From: Hevea brasiliensis
Taxonomy: Eukaryota; Streptophyta; Magnoliopsida; Malpighiales; Euphorbiaceae
Assembly: GCF_030052815.1 (NCBI RefSeq)
Contig: NC_079505.1
Coordinates: 68,184,879-68,248,878, forward strand
Length of the DNA: 64,000 nt
Direction: 5' to 3'
The notes under the pieces are model-generated. The model did not search any database. It worked only from the letters and a program-made list of their open reading frames with translations, and had not been told where the DNA came from. This document shows, piece after piece, positions 21,050-34,163 of this stretch; the stretch's first letter is position 1; each line of letters begins with the position of its first letter. Made by a program: the position numbers and the translations under genes.

Positions 21050-21946
21050 ATTACAAATATGACTTTCATAAGAATATAAGTATAAGTATAAATTTTAGAT
21101 TTATTTGTATATTATATAAATGATTATTGTAAACTTATGAAAGAAGTGATTCTAGAGAGCAACATAAATGACAAAAGATATATTGTATGAAAATTTTCAT
21201 ATGAACCCAGTAAAATTCTTGAGTATAGAAAATATACTCCAATTATTTTTACTAGTTATATTATTTCCTTGTTATATTATTGCACCACTAAGCAGCAATG
21301 TTTAGCGTAATGGATTTGTTTCCTCGCGCAGGTACTGAAATTAAAGCCCAGCGAATACCAAACAGAGATTTTGGAATTTTGATCTGCAGAGTGTTCAGGG
21401 TTGTCACCTCCTCAGCAATGCATGTAAATAGGGCCCATATAGATCATATTATGTATTTTGTACATTATAATTAGTTATTATTTGTAATGTAAACTATGAA
21501 TTGTATGTTGAAATATAGATTATGAAACTGTAATTAATTTGTAGATCATGTAAATTATTAATTTATGTAATCAGTCTGTAAATCATGTAAATTAATGAAA
21601 CTTGAAATTTTATATATATAAATTGTGCATGAATGGGAATGCATGGAAATGAATATGAAATTGAGATATATGAATGAGATGTGAATTATGAAATGGTTAT
21701 GAGAATAATTGATGAGATTTTTATTGTAAAATATTATTGAAAATTTCAAGCAGGTGAATAGTAAAGTACACTAACTGATAATAAAATAGGGGAAACTCTG
21801 CTGGTTTCTCCTTCTAAAAATAATTAATATTAAAATATAACGAGATCAAATTATTAAAGGAATAAAGTAAGATAAGATAGGGTACTCTGGCACCGAATGT
21901 AGCACACTTTGCTCGGCTACACTGTAGTCGAGTGAGGGGTGTTACA
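21050..21946 (+). mobile_element. LTR-X long terminal repeat, right part
   Basis: Continues the LTR split at 1540. It matches the right end of the solo LTR at about 39950-40613, including 'gcttagcg', 'aagataagata', the 'ctctggca' block and the terminal 'GGCTACACTGTAG' followed by GGGTGTTACA. After the CA end the sequence CTTGT (21947-21951) is the expected target duplication; the matching left copy lies outside the window. The LTR sits inside a minus-strand RTE LINE. Confidence 0.82.
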
Positions 21947-23260
21947 CTTGTAATCACATAAAACTCTCGTGGCACGTCTCCACTTCAACCATCTGGCTTT
22001 AATCCTATGACTAACATCCTCCTCACATCCCCCATCTACTTGAAGGACTGAGCCGAGATATTTAAAGTGATTACTTTGGGACAGTATCACTCCATCCAAA
22101 CTAACTCCTTCCCTATCACCAGTTTGGCTTTTACTAAACTTGCAATACATGTATTCTGTCTTCGTTCTACTTCACTTAAAGCCCTTTGACTCTAGAGTAC
22201 TTCATCAAAACTCTAGCTTTCTATTGGCTCCTTCTTGCGTCTCATCTATCAGAACTATATCATCCACAAACATCATGCACCAAGGGATACTCTCTTGTAT
22301 ATGTTTCGTTAATTCATCTAAAACTAATACAAAAAGGTAAAGGTTTATAGCTGAAACTTGGTGTAATCCAACTTAGATAGGAAAATCTTTGGTGTCCCCT
22401 CCCACGGTGCACACAATAGTAGTTGCTCATTCATACATGTCTTTTAACACTTGTATGTACCTAATAGATACCCCCATTTTTATTCTAACACTCTTTACAA
22501 GACATATCTTAGAACACTATCATAAGCTTTCTCCAAATCGATAAAAACCATGTGTAAATCTTTCCTCATATCTCTATATTTCTCCATCAAGCTTCTAATG
22601 AGAAAGATTGCCTCCATAGTTGAACGACCAGGCATGAAGCCAAATTGATTGAGAAAGATAAAAGTATCATGACGTAATTGATGTTCCAGAACTCTCTCCC
22701 ATAACTTCATAGTATGGCTCATGAGTTTAATTCCCCTATGTTTGAGCAACTTTGTTTGTCTCCCTTATTTTTAAAAATAGGTACTAAAATACTCTTCCTC
22801 TATTCATCAGTCATTTTTTTTGAATTTAGAATCTTATTAAACAATTTAGTTAACCATGCCACTTCCATATCTTCCAAACACTTTCACACTTCAATTGGTA
22901 TTCTATAGGGTCCACAGGCTTTATCCAATTTCATTTTCTTAAGTGCTTCCTTTACTTCTAAAGATCTAATCCTTCTAGTATGATTCGCATTCTTTTCTAT
23001 TGCTCTGTAGTCTATATTCACGCTATTACCATTTTGACTATTATTAAAGAGATCATTAAAATAATTTCTCCATCTTTCTTTAATGTCCTCATCCTTCACC
23101 AACGCTTTTCCTTTTTTATCCTTAATGCACTTAACTTGATTAAGATCTTGACAATTTCTTTTCTCTCCTCTCTGCTAATCTATAAATATCTTTCTCTCCA
23201 TCTTTAGTTTCAAGTTTCTCATATAACTTTTCAAAGGCCTGCGCTCTTACTTGACTAACA
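21947..23260 (-). pseudogene. RTE-type LINE reverse transcriptase, fragment (copy A)
   Basis: Minus-strand frames match the other RTE copies here. Near 22900-23100 is the linker ending 'KKMKLDKACGP'. At 22495-22749 is the RT core with [19 protein letters not shown] and '[11 protein letters not shown]', and at 21947-22150 the C-terminal '[16 protein letters not shown]' segment. The endonuclease part is absent: the copy stops at about 23260, beside 'gagcgcaggcctttga', and is 5' truncated. Several frame breaks make it non-functional. Its 3' end was separated by the LTR-X insertion and lies left of the window. Confidence 0.85.
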
Positions 23261-25350
23261 AATTCAATAAAAAAAAAAATCTTGAATTTTGATAATCAAT
23301 TATTAAAGAAAATAATCATTCAAATCATAAAAATTAAGATAGTAATTATAATAATAATTATACTTTAAAGAAAAATAAAAGAAAATTAATTTTTGTGTAA
23401 AAATATAATAATTATAAGGTAAATTTTTTTGTTATGGGGAATGCCACATGGCACTACCATAAAAAAATGTGAAATATATTTCATTTCAAAACATGATATT
23501 TTGTTTATTATACAATAATAAATTAAGTATTCATTGAAAGAAAATATATATATAATAATCCATTCAGATTTTTAATATAAAACTACAATTGAGTATAAAA
23601 AATTAATTTGGAAATAATAATTTTTTATTATACTCTTAAATTTATAGTTATATTCCACGAGTTTTATTTTTATTTTCTAAAAATATTGCATAATTACTTT
23701 ATTATTAATACTTTTTAATAATTTTTTTAATGTATGTAATCAAAGAATTATTTCATAATTGATCTCCCATTGATTCCATTAATGAGTTATTGTAATTTGC
23801 ATTATAAAAAATGTTCTTTTAATAAAATAACAGGATATGAATTATAAAATAAAATAAAATAATTAACTTCTGAAATAAAATTTATTAGTATAGTTTTATT
23901 AACATAAAAATTTAAAAAAAAAAAAGACAAAGCTAATTAATAGAGAGTGAAAGAGGAGAATAAAAAAAAAAAAGAAAGAAATGGGAGAAGGGGAAATTGT
24001 AAATATATGGATATAAGATGGGAAGAAAAGAGATGAAAATTATAAAAGGATAATTTAGAAATAAAAATTATATAATTAAGAGTAGGTATTACTCGGTTTG
24101 AATTAAAAAAATTTCATTGATTTATCTTGATTTGATAGTATATATATTTCGATTCGAGTTGATTTTTTATTTTTAAGTGAAATTTAAATTTTTAATTTTT
24201 TAATTTAATTTGGTTTTGAATCGAATTGATCACATGCTCACTTCTATATATAATATTAATTAATTATGGTAGAAATCTCAAATTAACAAAAAAATATGCA
24301 ATATCATAAGAAAAAAAAAAATTCATGACAAGAACGATACTTTTGCAGTAGTACATATGTAAATAGTTACACTTGAGACCCGCATGATGAAATTAATCCA
24401 TTTATATTTGCATCAGCGCATGCGTAGGCGTGTATATTTATATATATTCAATCACTTTTATAATGATATAATTTTATTTTTTTAATTTTAAAAATAATTT
24501 TTTAATATATATAATATATTATTTTTTAATAAATTTTATAACTTATTAGCATAAAAAAAAGAATAAAATAAAGAAAATTCCACCCAAGCCATGTATTTAA
24601 ATATCCTATAATCGGTATAAAAATTAATTACATTCTTATATTTATTAGAAAAGTTTAATTTAATTATTTTTAATTTTTTATTCAATTTAATTTAAAATTT
24701 CAATTTAAGTTTATTTTAATCTAAAAATTATTAAAATTAAAAAATTAAGTTTGTTAAATTTAAGCATATCAAGAAATTTAATCCTAATATTAACAAATTA
24801 AATTTTTAAATTTTTTATTTTGAGTTAAATTAAGCTTAAATTTAAATTTTTATTTAATTTAAATAAAAATTAAAAATAAAATAAAATAAATTTTTTTAAT
24901 AAGTAAAAAGATTAAATTAAACATATTACCACTGATGAATGTGTAAAACAATTTAAATATATCAAAGTATAAAAAAAAAATTTGTATATTTAACTAATAA
25001 AAAATTAAAAAATAATTATTTTGTAATAAAATATAATAATTTTATTACTCATAATGATATGTCAATTCTTCATCATGTACAGGCTAAAATATTACAAACA
25101 AAACAATTAATCATTGCATCTTACCTGGCAATTTTTGTCTTCCACGCTAACTGCCACTTACCAAATTTCTAATTATCTACCGTGGCGTGGGTATGTAGCT
25201 TACCTTTGACATGATCCATTTTCTCTTCATAATTTTCTTTTTTATATATTAATTAAAAATTATTTTTTTATACAACCCTCAATAGGTTAATTCAGGCAGT
25301 AAAAAACTTCATTCATTCAAGAGATTTTAAGTTTAAATTTTATTATTAAC

Positions 25351-25356
<6 letters not shown>
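23261..25356. other. AT-rich intergenic sequence, no gene seen
   Basis: Long A and T runs with no coding frame or clear repeat family. Around 24070-24245 is a stretch with 'cggtttgaatt', 'gattcgagttga' and 'tttgaatcgaattga' motifs. It resembles the GAACCG/CGGTTC-type repeat at 44370-44860 and is probably an old member of that family. Confidence 0.5.

Positions 25357-25413
<57 letters not shown>
25357..25413. repeat. (AT)n microsatellite
   Basis: About 28 uninterrupted AT dinucleotides. It abuts the 5' end of the TRIM element and may have replaced the first bases of that LTR. Confidence 0.97.
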
Positions 25414-25417
<4 letters not shown>

Positions 25418-25865
25418 ATTGAAATAATATGAAATAAAATGATAATATATAAGTGATTGAGTTGCAACATTAACTTAACTAGTCATTTTGATGTGTAAAG
25501 TAATCTAATCACTTATATAAATTCAAATTAAAATGATTTAAATTGTAATTTGATCGACACTCTTTTCGAATTTAACATGGTATCAGAGTTTAGACTATAT
25601 TGTGCGTTTCAAAGGCCCATAAGGCTATATAAGTGAGCTCGTATTAGATTAAAAATAAAAATACAAACTAATTGTCAAGTGACAACTATGTGATTACACT
25701 TAAGGGGGGAGTGTTGGAATCTCACATTGAAGTAAAAGGATAATATATAAGTGATTGGGTTGTAACGTTAACTTAGCTAGTCATTTTGACGTGTAAATCA
25801 ATCTAATTACTTATGTAAGATTGAATTAAATTATAATTTCATCAGTATTCTTTCCGAATTTAACA
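25414..25865 (+). mobile_element. TRIM: miniature LTR retroelement
   Basis: Two related ~155-165-bp terminal repeats (25414-25577 and 25712-25865) flank a 134-bp interior. Directly after the first LTR is TGGTATCAGAGTTTAGA, complementary in style to the 3' end of initiator-Met tRNA, the usual primer. Directly before the second is the purine tract AAGGGGGGAG. The second LTR starts TGTTGGAATCTCACATTG and ends TTTAACA; the first lacks its initial ~10 bases, lost into the AT repeat. No protein is encoded. This is the definition of a terminal-repeat retrotransposon in miniature, moved by enzymes of another element. Confidence 0.85.
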
Positions 25866-28800
25866 GACTCTTTTTATGAAATTAAAGGATTAATTTAACC
25901 TTTTAATGAAAGAAAATCTGACCTAGTGATAATTTTTTAATAGAAGTTTAATCAGTTCAAATTAGAGAGAACTTATAAATTATTAAAAATTTATAATTCT
26001 ACTGACAAAAAACTCTTACCAGCAACAATCAGTGAGATGTACAGTATTAATTATCTTTTTTTTTTTTTATACATAATTGTTGCATCTTGGATCTTGTTGG
26101 CGATCTGAGGGACGTTTGACTGTTTGTTCCACCAGCTGGGTAGACTTTCATTCTCTGATAATGCTAAAAAATTTTAAATTTTGAAGTAGTTGGATCTACT
26201 TCTTGGTTTAGTTATAATGATTTGAAACATTTGTCATGCACTGTTCTCTTTATGTTGTTATGCTGGAACATTTTAATTTAATCTTTATTTTTTTATAAAT
26301 TAATTTAATTAAAACTTAAATTTAAAATTTACAATATATTTAAATTGAAATTCGTTGATAATTCAATCTTTAACTTTCTTTCCAAATATTATGAAACTTG
26401 TTGTGCCTGTTGAATGTTCTACAAATTGGGTTCAATTTATACCCATGTCAATTACATAAATTTTTTTATTAATTTTTCTTCTATTATTTTTTAAACAAAG
26501 AGGTTTACAATGAGATGGGTAGGATATATTTTATATAAATTAATTTTTTTAAATGTGTATTACATATTTTCTATATTTATTATATATGTCCATAATGTAA
26601 TATTTATATATGCTTTTTTTTATTAATGTTGTTATATAATATAATATTATTATAACATGTTGATTATTACTACGATAATATAATAATTTTTTAATTTTTA
26701 TGACATGTATGTTATATATATATTTATTATTTTTAAATTAAATTAATAAAAATAAAAATATATTAATAAAAATAAAAAATTATAAAATGAAATTTATTAT
26801 GAAAAATTTATTCCATATTAATTAAATATTTTTCTAATAATGAATATGAATTTTATTATAATATTTTTCATTGTTTATATATATATATATATATAAACAT
26901 AATCACCCCCAAATTCTAATAATATACATGACATATAAAACTGATCTTAATTTTTTATTTATTATTTATCTTCTATAAAATTGTTTGAGTTTAAAAGAAG
27001 TAATTAGTTATAGAAGAAATAAACGTGATTTAGTTTAAAATTATAATTTATAAAAAAATGTTTATATATAGAATTTTGTCTACTTAAGAACTTATTTTAT
27101 AAATAATAAAATTATTAATTAATTTTATTAGGTTTTATTAAAAACTAAGATATCTAAGTTTATTGTCATGTCTATTTAGTGTATAAGTTGAAATTTTAAT
27201 TAAAATATTCTTTAATGAAATAAAATTTCAATTTAAATAAAAAAAGAGCATAAACAATTAAATTAAAGTTTTTAAATAATAATAAATTAGTCACATATTT
27301 TATTTTTTTAGAAAACATAAATTTTTTTATTTTAGTTAGTTATTTTTTATTATATTTTATTTTGAATTAAAATTAAATATAAGTAGGATTAAAAATTTTA
27401 AATTTATATAAATTTTAATATATTTATTTTAAATAATAAAATTTATAAATAATATTAAATAATGAATAGCATTTTAGGCACACACATTAAATAAAAAAAA
27501 TTGTAAATAATATAAATAATAAGGGCATTTTAATCTTCATCTTTCACCTTTTAGCATAAACACAAAAAAAATCCAAGGGTCCAAAAAAAAAAATTTAAAT
27601 TTAATCTATTAATTATTTATATTCACTTATAATTAAAAGATTTTTTTTTAACATTTAGACATGTTTAAAATATATTATGCAAAATTATTTTTATTCTAAA
27701 TTATTACACTTAGACAATAGGATTAATTATTAAAAAAATGTAATTTAAAAAATTATTTACAAATCTAATGTGAATTTGAAATTATTTTATTAAAATAGTG
27801 TTTACGTAAAAAAAATGATTAAAAATATATTTTTAAATGATGTAACGCCATATTAAAATGCTAAAAATATCATAACATTTAAAATAATATTTTTTGAAAC
27901 AATAGATAGTGTAAAAATTATTCGAGAAAACACCATTTTAAACGCCTAAATTTTTAAGCAAACTTGGACAAATAGTTCAAGAAATATCATTTCAAATAGT
28001 ATTTTTTGAATAACTTTTGCATTATGTAACATGATGTGATAATACTTCCAAAACATGCTGAAAATAGCTTGATTGTTTACCATCCCCCCTAACTAGACTC
28101 AATGTTAATTAGCTTCAAAGTTGAATATTAAGATTTGGGATGAATATTAACAAATGAAGGATTATCAGAGTTGAAACATAAATCAAAAGTTCAAACATAA
28201 ATGAGTCAATTAGAGTACTTCCATTATTTTTTTTTTTCATTTTTAAGGTGAAAGAGAATACGAAGGATCTTAAATTTAAAATTTTTGATTTATTAAATTT
28301 AAGTTTAATCACCTTTATAATAAAAAAAATTATTAGTCATCAATTATTATATTACTTATTAAATTTTCTTTGAATAATAAAATTATCCAGGATTGTGAAT
28401 TAGGACAGCAAATTTTGTGGAAATTAAGGGACAATTGCCTTATTAATAGGAAAAAAAAGTCTTAATTTATAAATAACTGTAAAATTTGAAACTGTGTACA
28501 ACGAATTGGATATATATGGTTGTGAATTAAGACAGAATATTTTATAAAAAAGATATAATTGAAACTTAATTATTTTTTTCCCCTACTATTTAAACCTATT
28601 TCAATTATATCACCCCAATTCCTAAATTAGATATAAATGATTCAGTTTTAACAGTAAATTAATTAATTTAAAATCAATGAGTTAAGGCAGCATTTATTTT
28701 AAAGAAGTTAAAAAATGTTGAATGTAATTTATTTTTTGAGTAATGGGAAGAGAGTTTTTTTTTTTTTTTTACTCAAATTTATCCGTTATATAATTGAAAT

Positions 28801-29040
28801 TTCGAAATTAAACAAATTATTAAAAATAGTCACATGTCAATTACATTAAATTAATAATATATTTATTAAATTTAATTTTAAATTTTTTTAATATTATCTA
28901 ATTAATATATTTAAAAATATATATTTTTTTCAACCATTTATAAAATGTAAATCAGACACTCACTAAATTAGTGGGAAATTTTTGATATATTTTTCATTAT
29001 TTTAAATTCCTTTACGTTTCATATAAACATACTAACTGTA
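25866..29040. other. AT-rich intergenic sequence upstream of the CLC gene
   Basis: Dominated by A/T runs, with small (TA)n patches at about 26878 and 26715. I see no supported gene, RNA gene or TE terminus. The last ~150 bp become less AT-biased towards the CLC promoter. Confidence 0.5.
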
Positions 29041-29261
29041 GGCTCGGGACAATAAATCATTACCCAGCAGTTCTATTCCCACCTCACTTTCCCCACCAAA
29101 CTCAGAAACTGCAAACTCTTGCTCTCTCTCAAACTCCCGTCTCCTTCTTCATCCTTCAAACAATTGAATTCTCAACTCTCTCTGTCCCTCTGTTGAATAA
29201 TAAATATCTCCAAGTGTTCCCTAATTGAAACCTTGCATTACGCTCCAGGTAAGGGAACACC
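29041..29261 (+). promoter_or_regulatory. Proximal promoter / 5' UTR of the CLC gene
   Basis: Composition changes sharply from AT-rich to a CT-rich leader with repeated 'ctctctc' and 'cttcttcatccttc' stretches, typical of plant 5' UTRs. No convincing TATA box can be fixed; the start site is unknown. No upstream ATG precedes 29262 in the last 20 bases. Confidence 0.45.
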
Positions 29262-32200
29262 ATGTCCACAAATTCCATCAATGGAGCAACAGACCAAGAA
29301 TCTCTCACACTTCCTCTTCTCACCTCTCATCGTTCCCTCGCCAACTCCACCTCTCAGGTTGCTATCGTCGGCGCCAATGTCTGCCCTATTGAAAGCCTCG
29401 ACTACGAGTATAATTACTGTTTATCTTTTCCTGCACTCACTGAGATTTTTTTTTTCTTAATATTTTTTTTCTGGCAAGTTTTAAATCCGTTTGGTTATTG
29501 GTTAAATGATTGTAGGATTGCGGAGAATGATTTCTTCAAGCAGGACTGGAGGACCCGTGGAAAGATCCAGATTTTTCAATACGTGTTCATGAAGTGGTCG
29601 CTTTGCTTCTTGATTGGGGTTATCGTTAGCCTTATTGGGTTTTTTAATAATATTGCTGTTGAGAATATTGCTGGTATTAAGTTTGTCATCACTTCCAATA
29701 TGATGCTCTTTAATAGGTGTGCAGTGGCTACTCTCTGAATTTTTCGGTTTTTATTGGATGCGGCTTGGGTTGTGTTTGATTTCATGGAAAATCAAGTTGT
29801 ATTTGGATGGAAATAACTTCAATTTTCCCTGAAAAGTTATTTTTTTAAGCTTGTCTCGAATATATTTTGACTGGGTGGGAGAGGGTTTGACTTGAGCAGG
29901 AAATTCAAGATTTTTTTTTTTTCTAATGAAAAATTTGAGAAAAGTTTTGACGTATGCAGTTGCGGAAATTTGTGCAGGTATGGTATGGCATTTCTTGTGT
30001 TCTCAGTCTCTAATTTGGTTCTTACCCTGTTCGCATCCATAGTCACGGCTTTTGTAGCTCCGGCTGCTGCTGGTTCAGGTATACCAGAAGTGAAAGCTTA
30101 TCTGAATGGTGTGGATGCACCCGGAATTCTTTCCTTGCGAACTTTGTTTGTCAAGGCAAGTGTGTTTGTGAGCTTGCTGAATGACTATGCCTATTAGAGT
30201 GACATAAGACCAGAAGTGATATGCTGAATTGGATAGTGTGTGAAGTGTGAAACTTAGCGATTGTCTCTTTTTGCCAACATCTTAATTCTTTGAGCTGAGT
30301 CCAATTGATGCATAGTTGGAAGAAGAATGAATATAATTCGTAAGTTTAGTCTACTTCTAATACTGCATCACCAATCCACACTGTTATAAGGGTGATATGC
30401 CACTGGCTGGGCTTCAGTTCAATATTGTATAAATGACCCTGATATTTGAAATGTAAGGAGAGCTTTCTGAAAGCATTTTACATTCTGAATCGCATTGATG
30501 TATAATTGTTTGCTATAGTGTGCAGAAGGTTTTATTGAGGTCAGTTTGCTGTTGAATGTTTTTTATGCATGTTTAATGTCCAATGGTCTAATATTTCTTA
30601 GGAATTTTGAAAATTGTTCTCTTTCTCTCTCTTAACTACCATTTTACTTGATATATTCTCGAGATATATTTATTTGTGAGTTGATTGAAGAAAGGCGTTT
30701 ATTACTTTGATACAACCTTCTTAGTTTTGTATTATGGTATGGAGAATGCACAAATCTAAGGTTTAAAATATGTTACTTTACGATATCATAAGCGTGTGCA
30801 TAGATGTGATGTTTGAACTAGTATAGCTTTGGCCACTGTGAGAGTGTGAGTGGGTTGTCCTTTGCCTTTCCACCCACATTTTACTCTCATGTTCATCTTA
30901 TTCATCCAATTTAACCTATTACTGAACTTATGTACTCATGCATATTAATGTTATGCACTTTTAAGAAGAAAAAAAAATGGCATCATGAGCAAACATTGTC
31001 CTCAAGGCCTAAATTTTTCTCAATTGGAATTGCTTAAATTTTTCCATATTTCTCATGACTAATGTAAGAGACTTCTCGTTTTCTTCAATTAATATGTGAA
31101 AGTCTCATTTTTGTTCATTTGGCAGATTATTGGAAGCATTTCTGCAGTGTCATCATCTCTTCATATTGGAAAGGCAGGGCCCATGGTGCACATTGGTGCA
31201 TGTGTTGCATCATTGTTGGGTCAGGGTGGGTCTAAGAAATATAGATTAACCTGGAAATGGCTACGCTTTTTCAAAAATGACCGAGATCGGCGAGATCTTG
31301 TAACATGTGGATCAGCTGCTGGGATCGCTGCTGCCTTTCGTGCCCCAGTTGGTGGTGTGCTGTTTGCTCTTGAAGAAATGGCATCTTGGTATGTTTATTA
31401 CTCATGGAAAGCTCGAAAAAACTGAACATTTTTACTCTTGTTTGTAGTTGTTGATATCTTGCATTTTTCATGTTTGCAACTGTTTTTGCCTCATCTTCCA
31501 CTGCAAGGGTTGAGAAAGGCTCTATTTTGAGCTAAACCATGCAGATCAATAGGCAGACACTTTTCTTGATTTTATTTGCATTAATCTTCATGTAATATTT
31601 TTCAGTGCTTAGCATACAAGTCTTAAAGCACTTGTCCGCTTGAGCCACATCCATTTCATTCGCTACTCAGTATTATTCCTTCTGGGTTGTTGCTTTATTT
31701 AAGTTACAAAAATTTCAGTAGTTTTCCACTAACTTTCCATTGATCATCAGATTTACTCATTTGTAATTTTGATCCTTCAATCATGGATCGTTATTCACAA
31801 TTCTTACTTTTAAATGTGTATTTTCTTTGGTTGACTTGCGTTTTGATTTAAATGATCTTTACACAGACACCCTGTTTTCCATACATAAAGGATAAAACTC
31901 TTTTTAGTAAATGTGTCAGGGTTGAACCTCTTTGCAATTAGATTGATCCATTTCCACTGTGAAATTGCCTAGATATAAATGTTCTATTGCAATATTAAAT
32001 ATTAATGCCAGGATTTCGTTCTGCAGGTGGAGAAGTGCCCTTCTGTGGAGAGCTTTCTTCGTAACAGCTGTAGTTGCAATAGTGCTTCGGGCTTTGATTG
32101 ATTTGTGTTTGAGTGGCAAATGTGGGCTATTTGGTACAGGGGGGCTCATAATGTTTGACGTCTATTCTGCAAATGTTACATATCATCTCATTGATGTGCC

Positions 32201-34106
32201 ATCGGTGCTTCTCCTTGGAGTCATAGGGGGCATATTGGGAAGTTTGTATAATTTTCTTCTAGATATGGTTCTTCGGGTTTACAACCTTATTAATGAGTAA
32301 GCTCCCATTTTAGTTTTTAATATTTGCATGAAATCTGTGTTTTCATTGTTATAAAATCCTATTTCTGACTTCATCCTCCTTGTTTTCCCTTTTCAGGAAA
32401 GGCATTTTTTACAGAATTTTTCTTGCTTGTTCAATCTCTATATTCACATCCTGTCTTCTTTTTGGATTACCTTGGCTGGCCTCATGCCAACCTTGTCCAG
32501 CTGATGCATCCGAAGCCTGTCCAACAATAGGCCGGTCTGGCAACTACAAGAAATTTCAATGCCAACCTGGTCATTACAATGATCTTGCTAGCCTCATTTT
32601 TAACACAAATGATGATGCTATTAGAAATCTTTTCAGCAGGGACACTGATTCTGAGTTTCAATATTCATCAATTCTCATATTTTTTGTAACATGCTTTTTT
32701 CTCAGTATTTTTAGCTATGGGATTGTTGTTCCTGCGGGTCTTTTTGTACCAGTTATTGTGACAGGCGCATCTTATGGACGTTTTGTAGGAATGCTAGTTG
32801 GTTCAGAATCTAGTCTTAATCATGGCCTCTATGCTGTGCTAGGTGCTGCTTCATTTCTTGGTGGATCTATGAGGATGACAGTTTCTTTATGTGTCATTAT
32901 CCTAGAATTGACCAATAATCTGTTGCTACTACCCCTGATAATGTTGGTTCTTCTTGTTTCCAAGACTGTGGCTGATGCTTTTAATGGTAACATATATGAC
33001 CTTATCATGAAAGTGAAGGGTTTTCCTTATCTAGAAATGCATTCTGAGCCTTACATGAGGCAGCTGACAGTTGGTGATGTAGTCACAGGTCCACTTCAGC
33101 TGTTTCATGGCCTTGAGAAGGTTGGTAATATAGTACATGTTCTCCAAACAACAACGCATAATGGATTTCCTGTAATTGATGATTCTCCACTTTCTGAATC
33201 TCCAGTTCTTTATGGACTAATACTCCGTGCTCATCTTATTGAATTGCTAAAGAAGAAGGTTTTTTCATCAACTCCAGTGCCAATAGGTGCTGATGCCTTT
33301 AATCAATTCTCAGCTAGTGACTTTTCAAAGAAGGGCTCAGGCAATGGTGACAAGATAGAAGATATAGAAATTACTGAAGAAGAGATGGAGATGTATTTAG
33401 ATTTGCATCCTTTCACTAATGCTTCACCTTATACTGTTGTGGAGACAATGTCACTAGCTAAGGCTCGCGTGCTATTTCGAGAACTTGGTTTGAGGCACCT
33501 GCTTGTGATACCCAAGATCTCTAGTGTAAGATCTTCTATCCTATCTGTCATCTCTTTACAAATTCTACTTGAAGATTAGGTAATTCAGGGCATTTGCAAG
33601 GTTATTATTGCTGTGAGCTTGATATGTCAACCTGTCTTGCTGGTTTTCCTCATACTTGGTCCCTTGTTCTTGTATCTGCCTGTCGACATGATATCTTCCT
33701 GTTTGCTTTTTTATCTCAATTTAAAAGCTCTCTGCATTTACTTTTGTTTAATCAAAATTTTATCAATTTTGTTGCAAATTATTTGCACTTGCTGACTGTG
33801 GGAGTTCCTATATGGCGTGATTATTTGGTTGCCCATGCTTGTGTCTTTTTGAGCGCAATGCCATGTTATTTTCTTCTTCTTCTAATTATTTGGAATGACC
33901 ATGCTATTTTATTTTACTTTGCATAATAATTCACTTACAGTCTTTTTTATTGCTATTCTTCTTAATTGCAGAGATCTCCTGTTGTGGGTATATTGACGAG
34001 GCATGACTTCATGCCAGAACATATACTGGGTTTGCACCCTTTGCTATTTAGGAGCAGGTGGGAAAGATTAAGAATCCCGTTATCCCAATTATTTAAAATT
34101 TTCTAG
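29262..34106 (+). CDS. CLC-g: Vacuolar-type CLC anion channel/transporter, CLC-c/CLC-g class
   Basis: Exons: 29262-29407, 29516-29716, 29978-30155, 31126-31388, 32027-32296, 32397-33525, 33972-34106; they join in frame to 773 residues, a usual plant CLC length. Plant family hallmarks: 'CPIESLDYE' near residue 45, GSGIPE at 148-153 (Ser in the selectivity filter, as in chloride-preferring plant CLCs rather than the Pro of nitrate-selective CLC-a), GKAGPMVH at 190-197, the internal proton-glutamate region FALEE at 255-259, 'VPAGLFVP' later, then two C-terminal CBS domains. Alanine 192 replaces the gating glutamate; from memory this marks CLC-g rather than CLC-c. It should move chloride across an internal membrane such as the tonoplast. 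All introns are GT-AG except intron 3 (30156-31125), which starts GC. Membrane helices fill most of residues 80-580. Confidence 0.93.
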
Positions 34107-34163
34107 GGTGTCTTTCACATACTGGGTGTGCGCCCTTTCCTGATTAGGAGCAGGTGGAAAAGA
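34020..34163 (+). repeat. Duplicated CLC terminal coding segment
   Basis: About 46 bp of the last CLC exon (34020-34066, encoding HILGLHPLLFRSRW) is repeated at about 34118-34163, just after the stop codon, with a handful of substitutions. The second copy would read as a variant of the same tail but is out of the coding sequence. It looks like a tandem duplication of the exon end. Confidence 0.8.

Noticed and set aside
25414..25865. Cassandra-type TRIM carrying a 5S RNA promoter
   Set aside because: The LTRs contain no 5S rRNA-like A/C-box sequence; only the general TRIM layout fits.
32380..33579. A 399-codon open frame beginning at 32380 and ending at 33579 as a separate gene
   Set aside because: It is exon 6 of the CLC gene plus intron bases at both ends; the splice sites at 32397 and 33525 restore the family sequence.
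33594..33926. 110-codon frame after CLC exon 6
   Set aside because: It lies in intron 6, is hydrophobic by T-richness and breaks no splice site.
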